This document shows, piece after piece, positions 1-6,293 of a DNA stretch of 19,238 nucleotides. Numbering within the stretch: position 1 is the first letter of the stretch; each line of letters opens with the position of its first letter. The position numbers and the translations under genes were made by a program. Under the pieces are notes generated by a model. That model searched no databases and was not told the DNA's origin. It saw only the letters and a list, made by a program, of their open reading frames with translations. The DNA is from an uncultured Cytophagaceae bacterium (lineage in GTDB: Bacteria; Bacteroidota; Bacteroidia; Cytophagales; Spirosomataceae): positions 1-19,238 of the forward strand of contig CAJCBY010000032.1 of the NCBI GenBank assembly GCA_903960725.1, in the 5' to 3' direction.

Positions 1-671
1 ATTTCGAGCGGGAATCGATGTTGCTGCTCAAAAAACTCTTCAAAAAGCATGATGTAGTAGTTGCGACTGGCGGCTCTGGATTGTACTTGAAAGCTTTGAT
101 GGAGGGCTTGGATGTGATGCCCGAAGCTGATTTAGCCTTGCGCGAAACGCTGAATAATCGTTTAGAGAAAGAAGGTCTTTGGGCTCTTTTCACTGAATTG
201 AAGCAATTAGATACCGTATATGCCGCTCAGGTGGATGCCAAAAATCCGCAACGGGTCATTCGCGCCCTCGAAGTCTGCCTTTCTACCGGAAAACCCTATT
301 CTGAATTTAGATTAGCTCAAAAACCAGCCCGACCTTTCCAAGTTATAAAGATCTGTCTGGAACGCCCAAGGGAAGAGTTATACACTCGAATAGATCTACG
401 AATGGACCAAATGCTTACCGCTGGTTTAGTGGAAGAAGCGCGTGCCTTTGAGGATAAACAGCATTTATATGCACTTAAAACCTTAGGCTACAAAGAAGTC
501 TATGCGTTTCTGCAGGGAGAATACGATGAGGAGGAGATGGTTCGCTTATTGAAGCGTAATAACCGTCATTATGCGAAAAAACAAATGACTTGGTTCCGTA
601 ATCAAGATGAGTTTACTTATTTACATCCTGCGAATGCCTTCGTAGAAATCTTGAAGCAATTAGAGGCTTAA
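1..671 (+). CDS. miaA: tRNA dimethylallyltransferase MiaA (5' end outside window)
   Basis: MiaA transfers a dimethylallyl group to N6 of A37 in tRNAs that read UNN codons, in the cytoplasm. The open frame runs to the left edge, where residues FERES precede the first in-window ATG at position 18, so that ATG is internal and the P-loop N-terminus lies outside. Visible family marks are TGGSGLYLKAL (about 25 residues in), the arginine-rich AKNPQRVIRALEV segment, the LGYKE motif and the C-terminal RHYAKKQMTWFRNQ stretch that is typical of MiaA (usually RYAKRQ-TWFR). About 222 residues are present of a usual 300 or so. The stop overlaps the 3' end of a convergent rhodanese gene by 12 bases. Identity is clear from the motifs; regulation cannot be judged without the upstream part. 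Confidence 0.95.
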   Translation, partial: FERESMLLLKKLFKKHDVVVATGGSGLYLKALMEGLDVMPEADLALRETLNNRLEKEGLWALFTELKQLDTVYAAQVDAKNPQRVIRALEVCLSTGKPYSEFRLAQKPARPFQVIKICLERPREELYTRIDLRMDQMLTAGLVEEARAFEDKQHLYALKTLGYKEVYAFLQGEYDEEEMVRLLKRNNRHYAKKQMTWFRNQDEFTYLHPANAFVEILKQLEA

Positions 672-932
672 ATAAGCTTCTAGACCGCCTTCAAGGTGAT
701 CGATGTGGGTAAAACCTTTGGCCTTCAGTAATCGCAAAGCAATCAAACTCTGTGTACCATTATAACAGATAATTACCCAATTTTTCTCTTTGGAAATTTC
801 ATCGATTCGCTCTAAAAGTGTATCCAATGAAATGTGAAAACCTCCTAGATTAAAGTTTTCCCATTCTCTGGGAGTCCGTATATCTAGGAGGTTTAAATGA
901 GTTAATGCTTGCTTGAATTGCGTCGCATTCAT
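660..932 (-). CDS. single-domain rhodanese-like protein (90 aa)
   Basis: A short rhodanese-fold protein, probably cytoplasmic because no signal peptide is visible. The N-terminal LLDIRTPREWENFNLGG segment is the usual rhodanese LxDxRxxxEfxxghI region. The active-site loop follows IICYNGTQS, with Cys56 as the candidate persulfide-carrying residue, and GLEAY near the end matches the common GG-x-x-AW ending. The loop CYNGTQS lacks the arginine and glycines of the classical CRSGxRS loop, so substrate or activity may differ from its upstream neighbour. It lies 1 base after the next rhodanese gene on the same strand, so the two are probably co-transcribed. Family membership is secure; the physiological sulfur acceptor is unknown. 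Confidence 0.85.
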   Translation of the reverse strand: MNATQFKQALTHLNLLDIRTPREWENFNLGGFHISLDTLLERIDEISKEKNWVIICYNGTQSLIALRLLKAKGFTHIDHLEGGLEAYLSL

Positions 933-933
933 C

Positions 934-1242
934 TTAATATCCAGCTGCTTGCCAAGCCATCATTCCGCCTAATACATTGCGTACATTCGCATAGCCTTCC
1001 GCTGTTAAATAATCCTTCGCACGGCCAGAACGTGCTCCTGAACGGCAATGGATCAATATTTCTTCATTTTTTAAATGAGCGATTTCGTCTAAACGATCCG
1101 GCAATTCACCCAAAGGAATCAAAATTGCTCCAATGTTGAACTCATCGAACTCATATTCCTCGCGCACATCGAACAAGTTTAATTTTTCTCCTTTATCAAG
1201 GCGCTCTTTTAATTCTTCAATTGTAATATCCATCTTATTCAT
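934..1242 (-). CDS. single-domain rhodanese-like protein (about 102 aa)
   Basis: A GlpE/PspE-type single rhodanese domain without signal peptide. LFDVREEYEFDEFNIGA forms the first conserved region, IHCRSGARSGRA the active-site loop with its catalytic cysteine (Cys66 from this start), and NVLGGMMAWQAAGY the standard C-terminal GG-x-x-AW motif. Such proteins move sulfane sulfur from thiosulfate or persulfides to acceptors. The frame is open back to a GTG at 1254, but ATG at 1242 or ATG at 1233 are better starts: the second gives MDITIEELKERL, the usual beginning of this family, and starts 1 base after the PASTA gene's stop; the first overlaps that gene by 8 bases. Either way translation is probably coupled to the upstream gene. 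It forms a tandem with a second, divergent rhodanese downstream. Confidence 0.9.
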   Translation of the reverse strand: MNKMDITIEELKERLDKGEKLNLFDVREEYEFDEFNIGAILIPLGELPDRLDEIAHLKNEEILIHCRSGARSGRAKDYLTAEGYANVRNVLGGMMAWQAAGY

Positions 1243-2008
1243 TGTTTCCGTCACCTACTACCCAAACATCAATCGTATCTCCCGGATGAATACTCGTTCC
1301 ATCACATGTCGAACATGTTTGTTTAATTATGGTTCCTGCTTCTAAATCACTATTTGCTTCGTAGGTCACGCGACCTAATTTTAAATTCATTCCTGCCAAA
1401 ATAATCGTCACCTCATCCAACGGCTTTCCAATCAAATCCGGCAATTCAATCTCCGCATCTGAAGTTCCATTACCGATATACAAATCAACTTCAGTCCCCT
1501 TAGGAATACTGCTACCGGCCGCAATTTTACGTCCCAAAGCCTGCATATCAATCACCTCTTTCAAACGTGGATCATTCACCTGATGCACTACACCTTTTTT
1601 CAAGCCTGCAATGATTAATTGTTGCTCCGCACTTCGAACCGAGAGCCCTATCAAATTAGGCATGCTGATGGTAGGCGGCGTTTCTGAATTGATTGTGATG
1701 TAAATTTTACGACCCGATTTAACCAATGCATTGGGTAACGGATATTGTGATAATATGGTTAATGGAGGTTTATCGGAGACAAAAGTACAGTCAGCAATTT
1801 CGTATTCTAGGCTATTTGCGTCCACAGATTCTTCCATTTTATCCATCGTCATGCCCTTCAAATTAGGCACTTTGATCGTTTCCCCATGGTGTGTACTCCA
1901 GGGTAAATAGACAAAAAAGAAACCAAAAAACAACACTAAAAATAACGTCACTAAGATCGCGACGTGCAGGTAGAAGTCTTTTTTTGATTTAGTTGAAATG
2001 ATTGCCAT
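1235..2008 (-). CDS. membrane-anchored protein with three PASTA repeats
   Basis: A 257-residue bitopic inner-membrane protein. Residues 13-35 form one hydrophobic segment, and the rest, probably periplasmic, contains three PASTA-like repeats at about 44-108, 114-179 and 187-251, each starting with a VPNL-G, MPNLIG or LPDLIG motif. PASTA repeats bind peptidoglycan fragments in Ser/Thr kinases and penicillin-binding proteins of other phyla; no kinase or transpeptidase domain is present, so a cell-wall sensing or binding role is inference. The frame could be extended to a TTG at 2035, but ATG at 2008 gives the usual short basic N-terminus (MAIISTKSKKDF) and is preferred. The third repeat carries a CSTC motif where a proline-containing loop is usual. 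Two rhodanese genes follow directly. Confidence 0.85.
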   Translation of the reverse strand: MAIISTKSKKDFYLHVAILVTLFLVLFFGFFFVYLPWSTHHGETIKVPNLKGMTMDKMEESVDANSLEYEIADCTFVSDKPPLTILSQYPLPNALVKSGRKIYITINSETPPTISMPNLIGLSVRSAEQQLIIAGLKKGVVHQVNDPRLKEVIDMQALGRKIAAGSSIPKGTEVDLYIGNGTSDAEIELPDLIGKPLDEVTIILAGMNLKLGRVTYEANSDLEAGTIIKQTCSTCDGTSIHPGDTIDVWVVGDGNNE

Positions 2009-2053
2009 GGAAGTGGGTGGTCTATTATACCGCAATTTAAGAAAATCATCATA

Positions 2054-2115
2054 GAATTCGGTTCAAAATGCAGAAATTGTGCTGCGCAATAATTTCTTGC
2101 ATTTTAACCCAATTC
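2054..2115. repeat. long imperfect inverted repeat upstream of the PASTA gene
   Basis: Left and right arms pair as GAATT/AATTC, one mismatch, GGTT/AACC, one bulged C (2064), AAAATGC/GCATTTT, one bulged T (2098), then AGAAATT/AATTTCT. An inner TTGTG/CGCAA pairing with loop CTG is possible in place of the last two pairs. That is about 23 pairs in a 62-base element. On the minus strand the apex reads TTGCGCAGCA, a word that recurs at 12998-13007, and the right arm contains TTTCTTGCAT (2093-2102), which recurs at 12986-12995. It lies downstream of the oxidoreductase gene and about 45 bases upstream of the PASTA start, so it could act in the 5' leader or simply be an intergenic repeat element. Confidence 0.6.
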
Positions 2116-2136
2116 CATTCTTCATTTTCTTTCTTC

Positions 2137-2171
2137 TCTCTACTCTATTATCTATTCTCTCTAATCTAAAC
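2137..2171. repeat. degenerate 7-bp tandem repeat, unit near TCTCTAC
   Basis: Five consecutive heptads read TCTCTAC, TCTATTA, TCTATTC, TCTCTAA and TCTAAAC in perfect 7-base register. The unit resembles the CTCTCTA heptads at 17023-17043. No open reading frame is supported here. It lies between the inverted repeat at 2054 and a terminator-like hairpin at 2182. Confidence 0.6.
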
Positions 2172-2181
2172 TTTGCATAGC

Positions 2182-2202
2182 AAAAAAGGGGCTCGCGCCC
2201 CC
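2182..2202 (-). terminator. intrinsic terminator for the DUF1080 / oxidoreductase transcript
   Basis: On the minus strand GGGGC, a four-base GCGA loop and GCCCC form a G+C-rich stem directly followed by six T residues (2187 down to 2182). In RNA the loop would be a GNRA-type GCGA tetraloop. It is about 60 bases past the stop of the Gfo/Idh/MocA gene and separates it from the PASTA/rhodanese group. Confidence 0.75.
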
Positions 2203-2260
2203 ATTTTGAAATTATCTCTACTCTAAAAATCCTACGGACTTATTCCCTTCGGACTTTCGT

Positions 2261-3586
2261 CTAATATTTAAACACCTTATCACCCGCCATTACCTCTTGC
2301 GTTTTCTCATCGAATGTAACGCGTTGTCCTGTGCGGTAAGCCGCATTAGACATGATCGTTGCGATAGAGTGTTGGTAACCAGCCTCGATAGGAGCGTTAG
2401 GCGTCTTGCGAGAACGAACGCATTCCATCCAGTTTTTCACGTGATTGAATGTTAGCACATCTCCACCTGTATCTGCATCTGTAGCGACTTTCGCCCCTTC
2501 GATTTTCATCGTAGGTAATAAGTTCGCTTGAAGGCCCATTGCTTTGGCTTCACGCTCGCGAAGACCGCCATTAGGTGAAATTGTATTGGTGTCAAGGTTT
2601 AATTCACCCCCGTTAGAGTAGTAAATTTCCTTTGTACCACCTGCTGCATTAGAGAAACGAGAGGTGAATTGAACTTGGAAGCCTTTATCTGCTTTTCCAT
2701 AATCAAAAACAACCGTCATGGTGTCCGCATTCACGCGGCCATCTTTCCATTGGTAGATTCCCCCATTTGCTACCACTGAGTTCGGGTGTGATAAGCCGGA
2801 GAACCAGTGTACGGTGTCGATTTGGTGTGACATCCACTGTCCAGGGATTCCGGATGAATAAGGCCAAAATAGGCGGTATTCTAAGTATTTCCGTGGATCG
2901 AATTTATCAGCTGGGCGGTTCATTAAGAAACGTTTCCAATCGATATCGGATTCCTTTAAGATGCTTGTTAATTCTGGGCGTCTCCAGCGACCTGGTTGAT
3001 TCACGTTCCACATTAATTCGACCATTTTGATATCGCCAAATTTACCTGACTTGATGAATTCATCTGCTGCCCAGTAGTTCTCGCCTGAACGACGTTGTGA
3101 ACCGATTTGAACGATTTTTCCAGAGTCCTTTACCGCCTTTAAAACGGCACGGTTATCTTCCATCGTTTCAGCTAATGGTTTTTCCGTATACGTATCGCAA
3201 CCCGCTTTTACGGCTTCAATGGTATGCAAAGCGTGTTGGAAGTCGGCTGTGGAGATGAAAACGGCATCGATTCCTTTCGCAGAATACAATTCTTCATTGT
3301 TTCTGTAAGTTTGGATAGATCCGCCTAATTCTTTCTCTAAAAAGGCCTTTCCTTCATCTCTACGACGATTCCATAGGTCAGATAAGGCGACCATTTCGAA
3401 GTTCATTCCTTTGGCCAAAGCCTTAAATGGTGGCACGTGTGACGCCCGGTGACGATCAGAGAAACCTACGCAAGCCACGCGAACGCGGTCGTTTGCGCCA
3501 AGAATCTTGCTATACGATTTTGGGCTAAATGCTAAGGTACCTAGAGAAGCTAGGGCACCTTTGTGTAAAAATTCTCTTCTTTCCAT
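2261..3586 (-). CDS. exported Gfo/Idh/MocA-family sugar oxidoreductase
   Basis: A 441-residue NAD(P)-dependent dehydrogenase-fold protein. The N-terminus MERREFLHKGALASLG is a twin-arginine (Tat) signal (RRxFLxK), indicating export of the folded, cofactor-loaded enzyme. The Rossmann region starts at about residue 34 (RVRVACVGFSDRHRA); EKPLAE at 135-140 holds the family's conserved lysine; SHQIDTVHW at 253-261 supplies the conserved histidine/aspartate of the C-terminal domain. Known exported members oxidise or epimerise sugars or use tightly bound NAD for hydrolysis. It follows a DUF1080 gene by 8 bases on the same strand, so the two probably act on the same glycoside, the oxidoreductase making a 3-keto sugar. 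The nucleotide-binding loop reads GFSDRH rather than the classical GxGxxG. The exact substrate cannot be read from sequence. Confidence 0.9.
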   Translation of the reverse strand: MERREFLHKGALASLGTLAFSPKSYSKILGANDRVRVACVGFSDRHRASHVPPFKALAKGMNFEMVALSDLWNRRRDEGKAFLEKELGGSIQTYRNNEELYSAKGIDAVFISTADFQHALHTIEAVKAGCDTYTEKPLAETMEDNRAVLKAVKDSGKIVQIGSQRRSGENYWAADEFIKSGKFGDIKMVELMWNVNQPGRWRRPELTSILKESDIDWKRFLMNRPADKFDPRKYLEYRLFWPYSSGIPGQWMSHQIDTVHWFSGLSHPNSVVANGGIYQWKDGRVNADTMTVVFDYGKADKGFQVQFTSRFSNAAGGTKEIYYSNGGELNLDTNTISPNGGLREREAKAMGLQANLLPTMKIEGAKVATDADTGGDVLTFNHVKNWMECVRSRKTPNAPIEAGYQHSIATIMSNAAYRTGQRVTFDEKTQEVMAGDKVFKY

Positions 3587-3594
3587 AGGTAAGT

Positions 3595-4962
3595 TTATTT
3601 AATTTCTCTGATTTTGATGTTTTTGTAGAATACGGAATCCCCGTGCTCTTGGAAAAGGATTGGACCTGAATCTTGCGCTCCAAAACCATCCCAAACTTTA
3701 TGCTTACTGTGAGCGACTAGCACTTTGAAAATATTGCTCTTACGCTCGTATTCGATCACTTTAAAGCCATTCAACCAATGTTGAACAATGTTGTTTGGAT
3801 ACACAATGATCCGACCTTGATTCCATTCACCTATTTTCTTTTGGAAACGACCATCGATTTTATTCGAAGGAATAATATCATATAAACTTGCTAAGGTGCG
3901 GTTTCCTACGGTTCCTAATTTCGCATCTGGGTGCTTAGCATCATCTAACACTTGGTATTCTAACCCGATGGCTGACATACCTGAATTATAGGATTCGTTT
4001 ACGAAATATTTTACACCGGAGTTAGCACCTTCTGTTAATTTGAAATCAAACGTTAATTCGAAAGCCCCGAATTTGTCATTCGTTAGAATATCTCCTCCAT
4101 TCCCTGACTCTTTTCCACCTTTACTATTTACATGCAGCGTTCCGTCTTCTACCGTCCAAACTGATGGGGGAGCCGTTGTTTTAAACGCTGAACGGAAACC
4201 TGTTAAATCTATTCCGTTGAATAATAAGCGAAAACCTTGTGCTTCTTCTTGAGCCGAGACATTATTCAAAGTATAATTATCTACGACTACTCTGTTGTCC
4301 AAAGGACGTGGTTGCATATCTTTCCCTGTTTGGATGCGGATGTTTTTCCACATCACTTGCATGCCTGGTTTCATATCAGCGTAGATGGCGTGTACTTGGA
4401 AGGCGATGAATCCTTTGGCCGTCATATCATCGACTAAATAAGTCACAGGATAGTCGTTAATCCAAGTGCGGATCGTGCTTCCGATTGCCTCGATACGGTA
4501 ATGATTCCAAACATCCCCTAATTTAAAGGCCTTCTTCGCCTCAGGTTTTAGTTCGTTGTGGGCTAACCAACCACGGCGTGATTCGTCATAGATACCGCCT
4601 GACCAGCCTCTTGTAGAAGGATCGATTTCGGCTTGATAACCATGTACACGACCGTTTTGGTATTCTGGAATTGATAAACTTCTGAATTGAACCCCTGAAT
4701 TCATTTTGTTGTCTACTTTGACATCAAACTCAAGGATGAAATCGCCGTATTCTTGTTCAGTAGCCATGAATGAATTAGGAGTATTAGCCACCGTAGTGCC
4801 CACCATTACGCCATCCTTCACTTCATATTTTGCCTGTCCATTGAGTTGTTTGAAACCTTTGAAGGTTTTTCCGTCGAATAGGTTGGTCCATTTTTGAGCC
4901 TGTACAGTCTGCGTTCCAATCGCTAAAAACAAGCTTAAAAAGGGAATAATCAATTTTTTCAT
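3595..4962 (-). CDS. secreted protein with two DUF1080 (3-keto-disaccharide hydrolase) domains
   Basis: A 455-residue exported protein with signal peptide MKKLIIPFLSLFLAIGTQTV and likely cleavage after VQA (residue 22). Two DUF1080 (PF06439) domains follow: about 25-212 (starting NLFDGKTFKGFK, with NSGVQFRS and GYQAEID) and about 244-455 (starting LLFNGIDLTGF, with NSGVKYF). The fold is a concanavalin-like beta-sandwich; characterised members act on 3-keto-glycosides in pathways where a partner dehydrogenase first oxidises C3. Most members have one domain, so the duplication is notable; whether both are active is not clear. It is the first gene of a probable two-gene operon with a Tat-exported Gfo/Idh/MocA oxidoreductase 8 bases downstream. 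Transcription probably starts in the divergent region before 5118. Confidence 0.9.
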   Translation of the reverse strand: MKKLIIPFLSLFLAIGTQTVQAQKWTNLFDGKTFKGFKQLNGQAKYEVKDGVMVGTTVANTPNSFMATEQEYGDFILEFDVKVDNKMNSGVQFRSLSIPEYQNGRVHGYQAEIDPSTRGWSGGIYDESRRGWLAHNELKPEAKKAFKLGDVWNHYRIEAIGSTIRTWINDYPVTYLVDDMTAKGFIAFQVHAIYADMKPGMQVMWKNIRIQTGKDMQPRPLDNRVVVDNYTLNNVSAQEEAQGFRLLFNGIDLTGFRSAFKTTAPPSVWTVEDGTLHVNSKGGKESGNGGDILTNDKFGAFELTFDFKLTEGANSGVKYFVNESYNSGMSAIGLEYQVLDDAKHPDAKLGTVGNRTLASLYDIIPSNKIDGRFQKKIGEWNQGRIIVYPNNIVQHWLNGFKVIEYERKSNIFKVLVAHSKHKVWDGFGAQDSGPILFQEHGDSVFYKNIKIREIK

Positions 4963-5016
4963 AGTAGATTTTGTTTTATTCAGAAGGCTTAGTTCTTCGA
5001 AATTTACTCAAATATC

Positions 5017-5047
5017 TTTAAATAATTTACTTCTGGTGGGTGTCAAA
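5017..5047 (-). promoter_or_regulatory. possible promoter of the DUF1080 operon
   Basis: On the minus strand TTTG (5047-5044, within TTTTGACA) is followed after 19 bases by TATTTAAA (5024-5017). The spacing fits the Bacteroidota -33/-7 arrangement, but the -7 box matches TAnnTTTG only at TA and the first T. It would give a leader of roughly 50 bases before the ATG at 4962. Weak evidence. Confidence 0.3.
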
Positions 5048-5070
5048 ATCAGGTCAAGAAATTTGTAATC

Positions 5071-5108
5071 ATCCGGGGGCGGATATCAACGGTATTCTAT
5101 TAAATTTG
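5071..5108 (+). promoter_or_regulatory. metZ promoter -7 box with an inverted repeat in the -33 position
   Basis: TAAATTTG at 5101-5108 is a perfect match to the Bacteroidota -7 consensus TAnnTTTG and lies 18 bases before the ATG at 5127, giving a very short leader. No TTTG box is seen at the usual 19-21 bases upstream. Instead ATCCG / GGGG / CGGAT (5071-5084) forms a small perfect inverted repeat there, a possible operator. The -7 box is moderately supported; the operator is inference. Confidence 0.45.
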
Positions 5109-5126
5109 TAGATTAATTTGAAGAAT

Positions 5127-6293
5127 ATGCAAAAACAGACCAAAGCCATTCGCATTCAAGCCGAAAGATCTCAAAACAGAGAGCATTCTGTGCCTTTGTA
5201 TTTGACATCTAGCTTTACATTTGATGATGCTGAGCAGGGGAGAGCAATTTTTGCCGAGGAAATGGCGGGCAATATCTATTCTCGTTACATGAATCCTAAT
5301 GTGGATGAATTTGTAGCTAAGATGAATATGCTAGAGAATGCAGAGGATGGCATTGCGTTCTCTACAGGAATGGCAGCGATTTTTGCTTCGATGGCGGGTC
5401 TATTAAAAGCAGGCGATCATGTGGTCGCTTCTAATGCTTTGTTTGGTTCTTGCATCCAGATTTTAACGAAGATTACATCCAAATGGGGTATTGAATGCAC
5501 TTTCGTACCCGGTGCAGATATTAATGCATGGAAAGCTGCAATCAAACCCAATACCAAGTTTTTGTTCTGTGAATCCCCATCTAATCCGGGTTTGGAGTTG
5601 ATTGATTTGAAGGAATTAGCTGCTCTAAAAGAAGGAAAAGATTTAATTCTAGCCGTAGATAACTGTTTTGCGACGCCTATTTTACAAACACCATTGGATT
5701 TAGGGGCTGATTTAGTGATACACTCGGCGACGAAATACATTGATGGCCAAGGCCGCGTTTTAGGTGGTGTGATCTGTGGTAAAAAAATCTACATTGATGA
5801 AATTCGCTTCTTTGCGCGCCATACGGGACCTTCCTTGTCACCGTTTAATGCGTGGGTGCTTTCGAAGAGTTTGGAATTATTGGATTTAAGAATGCAAAAG
5901 CATTCAGAGAACGCAATGGCCTTGGCGGAAGCTTTGGAAGGTCATAAAGCACTAAATAACGTAAAATACCCTTATCTGAAATCGCATCCGCAATATGAAT
6001 TAGCTAAGCGCCAAATGAAATATGGTGGAGGTATTCTAACTATTGATATTAAAGGTGGATTTGAAAAGGTGATAGCTTTTAGTAAGGTATTGAAGATAGC
6101 CTCCATCTCACCTAATTTAGGGGATACTCGTACGATTATCACGCATCCCGCCTCAACCACGCACTCGAAATTGCCGGCAGAGGAGAAAACGTCTTTAGGA
6201 ATCACGGATGGATTAGTTCGCATAGCAGTTGGTTTAGAGTCCATAGAAGATTTGAAAGCAGATTTCATACAGGCACTTAATCTGATTAGCTAA
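5127..6293 (+). CDS. metZ: O-succinylhomoserine sulfhydrylase-type PLP enzyme
   Basis: A 388-residue Cys/Met-metabolism PLP-dependent enzyme. YSRYMNPN (about 51-58), FSTGMAAI (78-85), the PLP-nitrogen-binding aspartate in VDNCFATP (Asp178) and the Schiff-base lysine in HSATKYIDGQGR (Lys203) are all present. The sequence after the lysine, YIDGQGRVLGG, is characteristic of MetZ, which makes homocysteine directly from O-succinyl(acetyl)homoserine and sulfide, more than of cystathionine gamma-synthase or lyase, though the latter cannot be excluded. The frame also allows TTG at 5118, but ATG at 5127 is preferred. Its stop overlaps the nuoH start (TAATG), an unexpected partnership between methionine synthesis and respiration. 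Confidence 0.88.
   Translation: MQKQTKAIRIQAERSQNREHSVPLYLTSSFTFDDAEQGRAIFAEEMAGNIYSRYMNPNVDEFVAKMNMLENAEDGIAFSTGMAAIFASMAGLLKAGDHVVASNALFGSCIQILTKITSKWGIECTFVPGADINAWKAAIKPNTKFLFCESPSNPGLELIDLKELAALKEGKDLILAVDNCFATPILQTPLDLGADLVIHSATKYIDGQGRVLGGVICGKKIYIDEIRFFARHTGPSLSPFNAWVLSKSLELLDLRMQKHSENAMALAEALEGHKALNNVKYPYLKSHPQYELAKRQMKYGGGILTIDIKGGFEKVIAFSKVLKIASISPNLGDTRTIITHPASTTHSKLPAEEKTSLGITDGLVRIAVGLESIEDLKADFIQALNLIS

Noticed and set aside
1243..1254. GTG start at 1254 for the second rhodanese
   Set aside because: It would overlap the PASTA gene by 20 bases; ATG codons at 1242 and 1233 fit the family start better.
2009..2035. N-terminal extension of the PASTA protein from TTG at 2035
   Set aside because: The extra nine residues (RYNRPPTS region) are unlike the usual short basic N-terminus, and an ATG at 2008 is available.
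5118..5126. TTG start for metZ
   Set aside because: An ATG 9 bases later gives a normal N-terminus; the TTG lies just 9 bases after the -7 box and would leave almost no leader.
5085..5126. SAM riboswitch before metZ
   Set aside because: The leader after the -7 box is too short to hold any known SAM aptamer and the upstream DNA has no such fold.
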